NCBI GenBank assembly: GCA_029582165.1
Contig: CM055886.1
Coordinates: 27,032,669-27,096,668, forward strand
Direction of reading: 5' to 3'
Origin: Portulaca oleracea
Lineage: Eukaryota > Streptophyta > Magnoliopsida > Caryophyllales > Portulacaceae
Length of the DNA stretch: 64,000 nucleotides
Below the pieces are notes generated by a model. That model did not search any database, had not been told where the DNA came from, and saw nothing but the letters and a program-made list of their open reading frames with translations. How positions within the stretch are numbered: position 1 is the stretch's first letter; the number at the start of each line of letters is the position of its first letter. This document shows, in pieces, positions 63,529 to 64,000 of the stretch. The position numbers and the translations under genes were made by a program.

Positions 63529-64000
63529 TTTTCTCAATCACAAGCCCCTCGGTACAGATTATTTGTGGTCAAAAACCCTATTATGGTTATATAATTGTAT
63601 TGATAATAATAAAAGTAAAAGGTAAATTTAGAAAATTATCATTAATATTATATAGAAATTATAGTGACAAATATTATGAAAAATAAAAAATTAGTTAAAG
63701 TCACAGATATCGAGAAATAGAAGGAGTATTTGATACCAATTTTTTTTGTAATTTTTCAACTAAGCAATTAAACACAATCTAAGTTCTAATTAATATTGGA
63801 TTCGATGAATAAGAAAGTACAATATTACATTTCAACTTTCAATCAACTGGGTTGCACTTTAGTGCAAAGTACGCCAGGTATACTATACATTAAAGCCTAT
63901 ATGGAGAAGATATGAGGAAGCTGAGTTCATAGTGCTCTACTTTTTTGCCTTATTAGTCTAAGAATGTAATGAGATTCAGAATAGATTGGGTATCAGTCTC
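63529..64000. other. AT-rich sequence at window end
   Basis: No gene or clear repeat is recognised. Confidence 0.5.

Overview
This is plant nuclear DNA, probably from a eudicot. It is AT-rich, full of (TA)n, (CT)n and (CA)n runs, and almost entirely made of transposable elements and their remains. Plant-specific markers include a Cassandra LTR carrying 5S rRNA-like sequence, Au-type SINE sequence, Copia elements primed by initiator Met-tRNA (TGGTATCAGAGC), Mutator-like (MULE) and hAT miniature elements, and a class I DAD1-like phospholipase A1 gene. The SERRATE fragment captured in one element looks asterid-like, but that is a weak hint. Only one intact host gene is visible: the phospholipase at 61175-62647 on the minus strand.

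Layout. 1-2340: a foldback element in a TA microsatellite and a MULE-like element with 220 bp inverted ends. 2386-7545: an Au-like SINE, then two converging broken LINEs; the first is interrupted by a 687 bp hAT element with a perfect 8 bp target duplication (TSD). 8355-10602: two solo LTRs. 11222-11777: a MULE miniature element with a perfect 9 bp TSD. 11968-13788: a young chimeric LTR element that carries pieces of host genes (SERRATE and protein phosphatase 1) and an internal copy of a different LTR. 15144-17751: a young Copia derivative lacking integrase, RT and RNase H. 19432-20366: a 5'-truncated LINE and another MULE miniature element. 23629-27242: two related solo LTRs, a TRIM solo LTR and a Pack-MULE-like element. 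27650-34774: foldbacks, PIF-like miniature elements and an LTR element with a minisatellite inside its LTRs. 36650-39503: a hAT element split by a relative of the 15 kb Copia. 40100-48930: an LTR fragment inside an inverted (CT)n/(GA)n structure, then decayed LINE, Copia, GRF-finger and MULE transposase sequence with a Cassandra LTR. 50271-54229: a complete 4 kb LTR element with no pol. 55441-57699: a Copia element whose gag start is fused to RT. 59596-60146: two miniature elements side by side. 61175-62647: the phospholipase gene.

How the parts relate. There is no operon or pathway here. The pattern is repeated insertion, nesting and internal deletion. Non-autonomous elements dominate: five elements keep two LTRs plus PBS and PPT but lack most of pol, so they must have used enzymes supplied from elsewhere. 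The least diverged LTR pairs (11968-13788 and 15144-17751, each under about 1 percent) mark the youngest insertions. The most notable object is the 11968-13788 element, which combines exon-like pieces of at least two host genes with a PPT-LTR-PBS junction of another retrotransposon.

Limits. All comparisons were made by eye. Family names rest on motif recognition, not database searches, and boundaries without a stated TSD are approximate.
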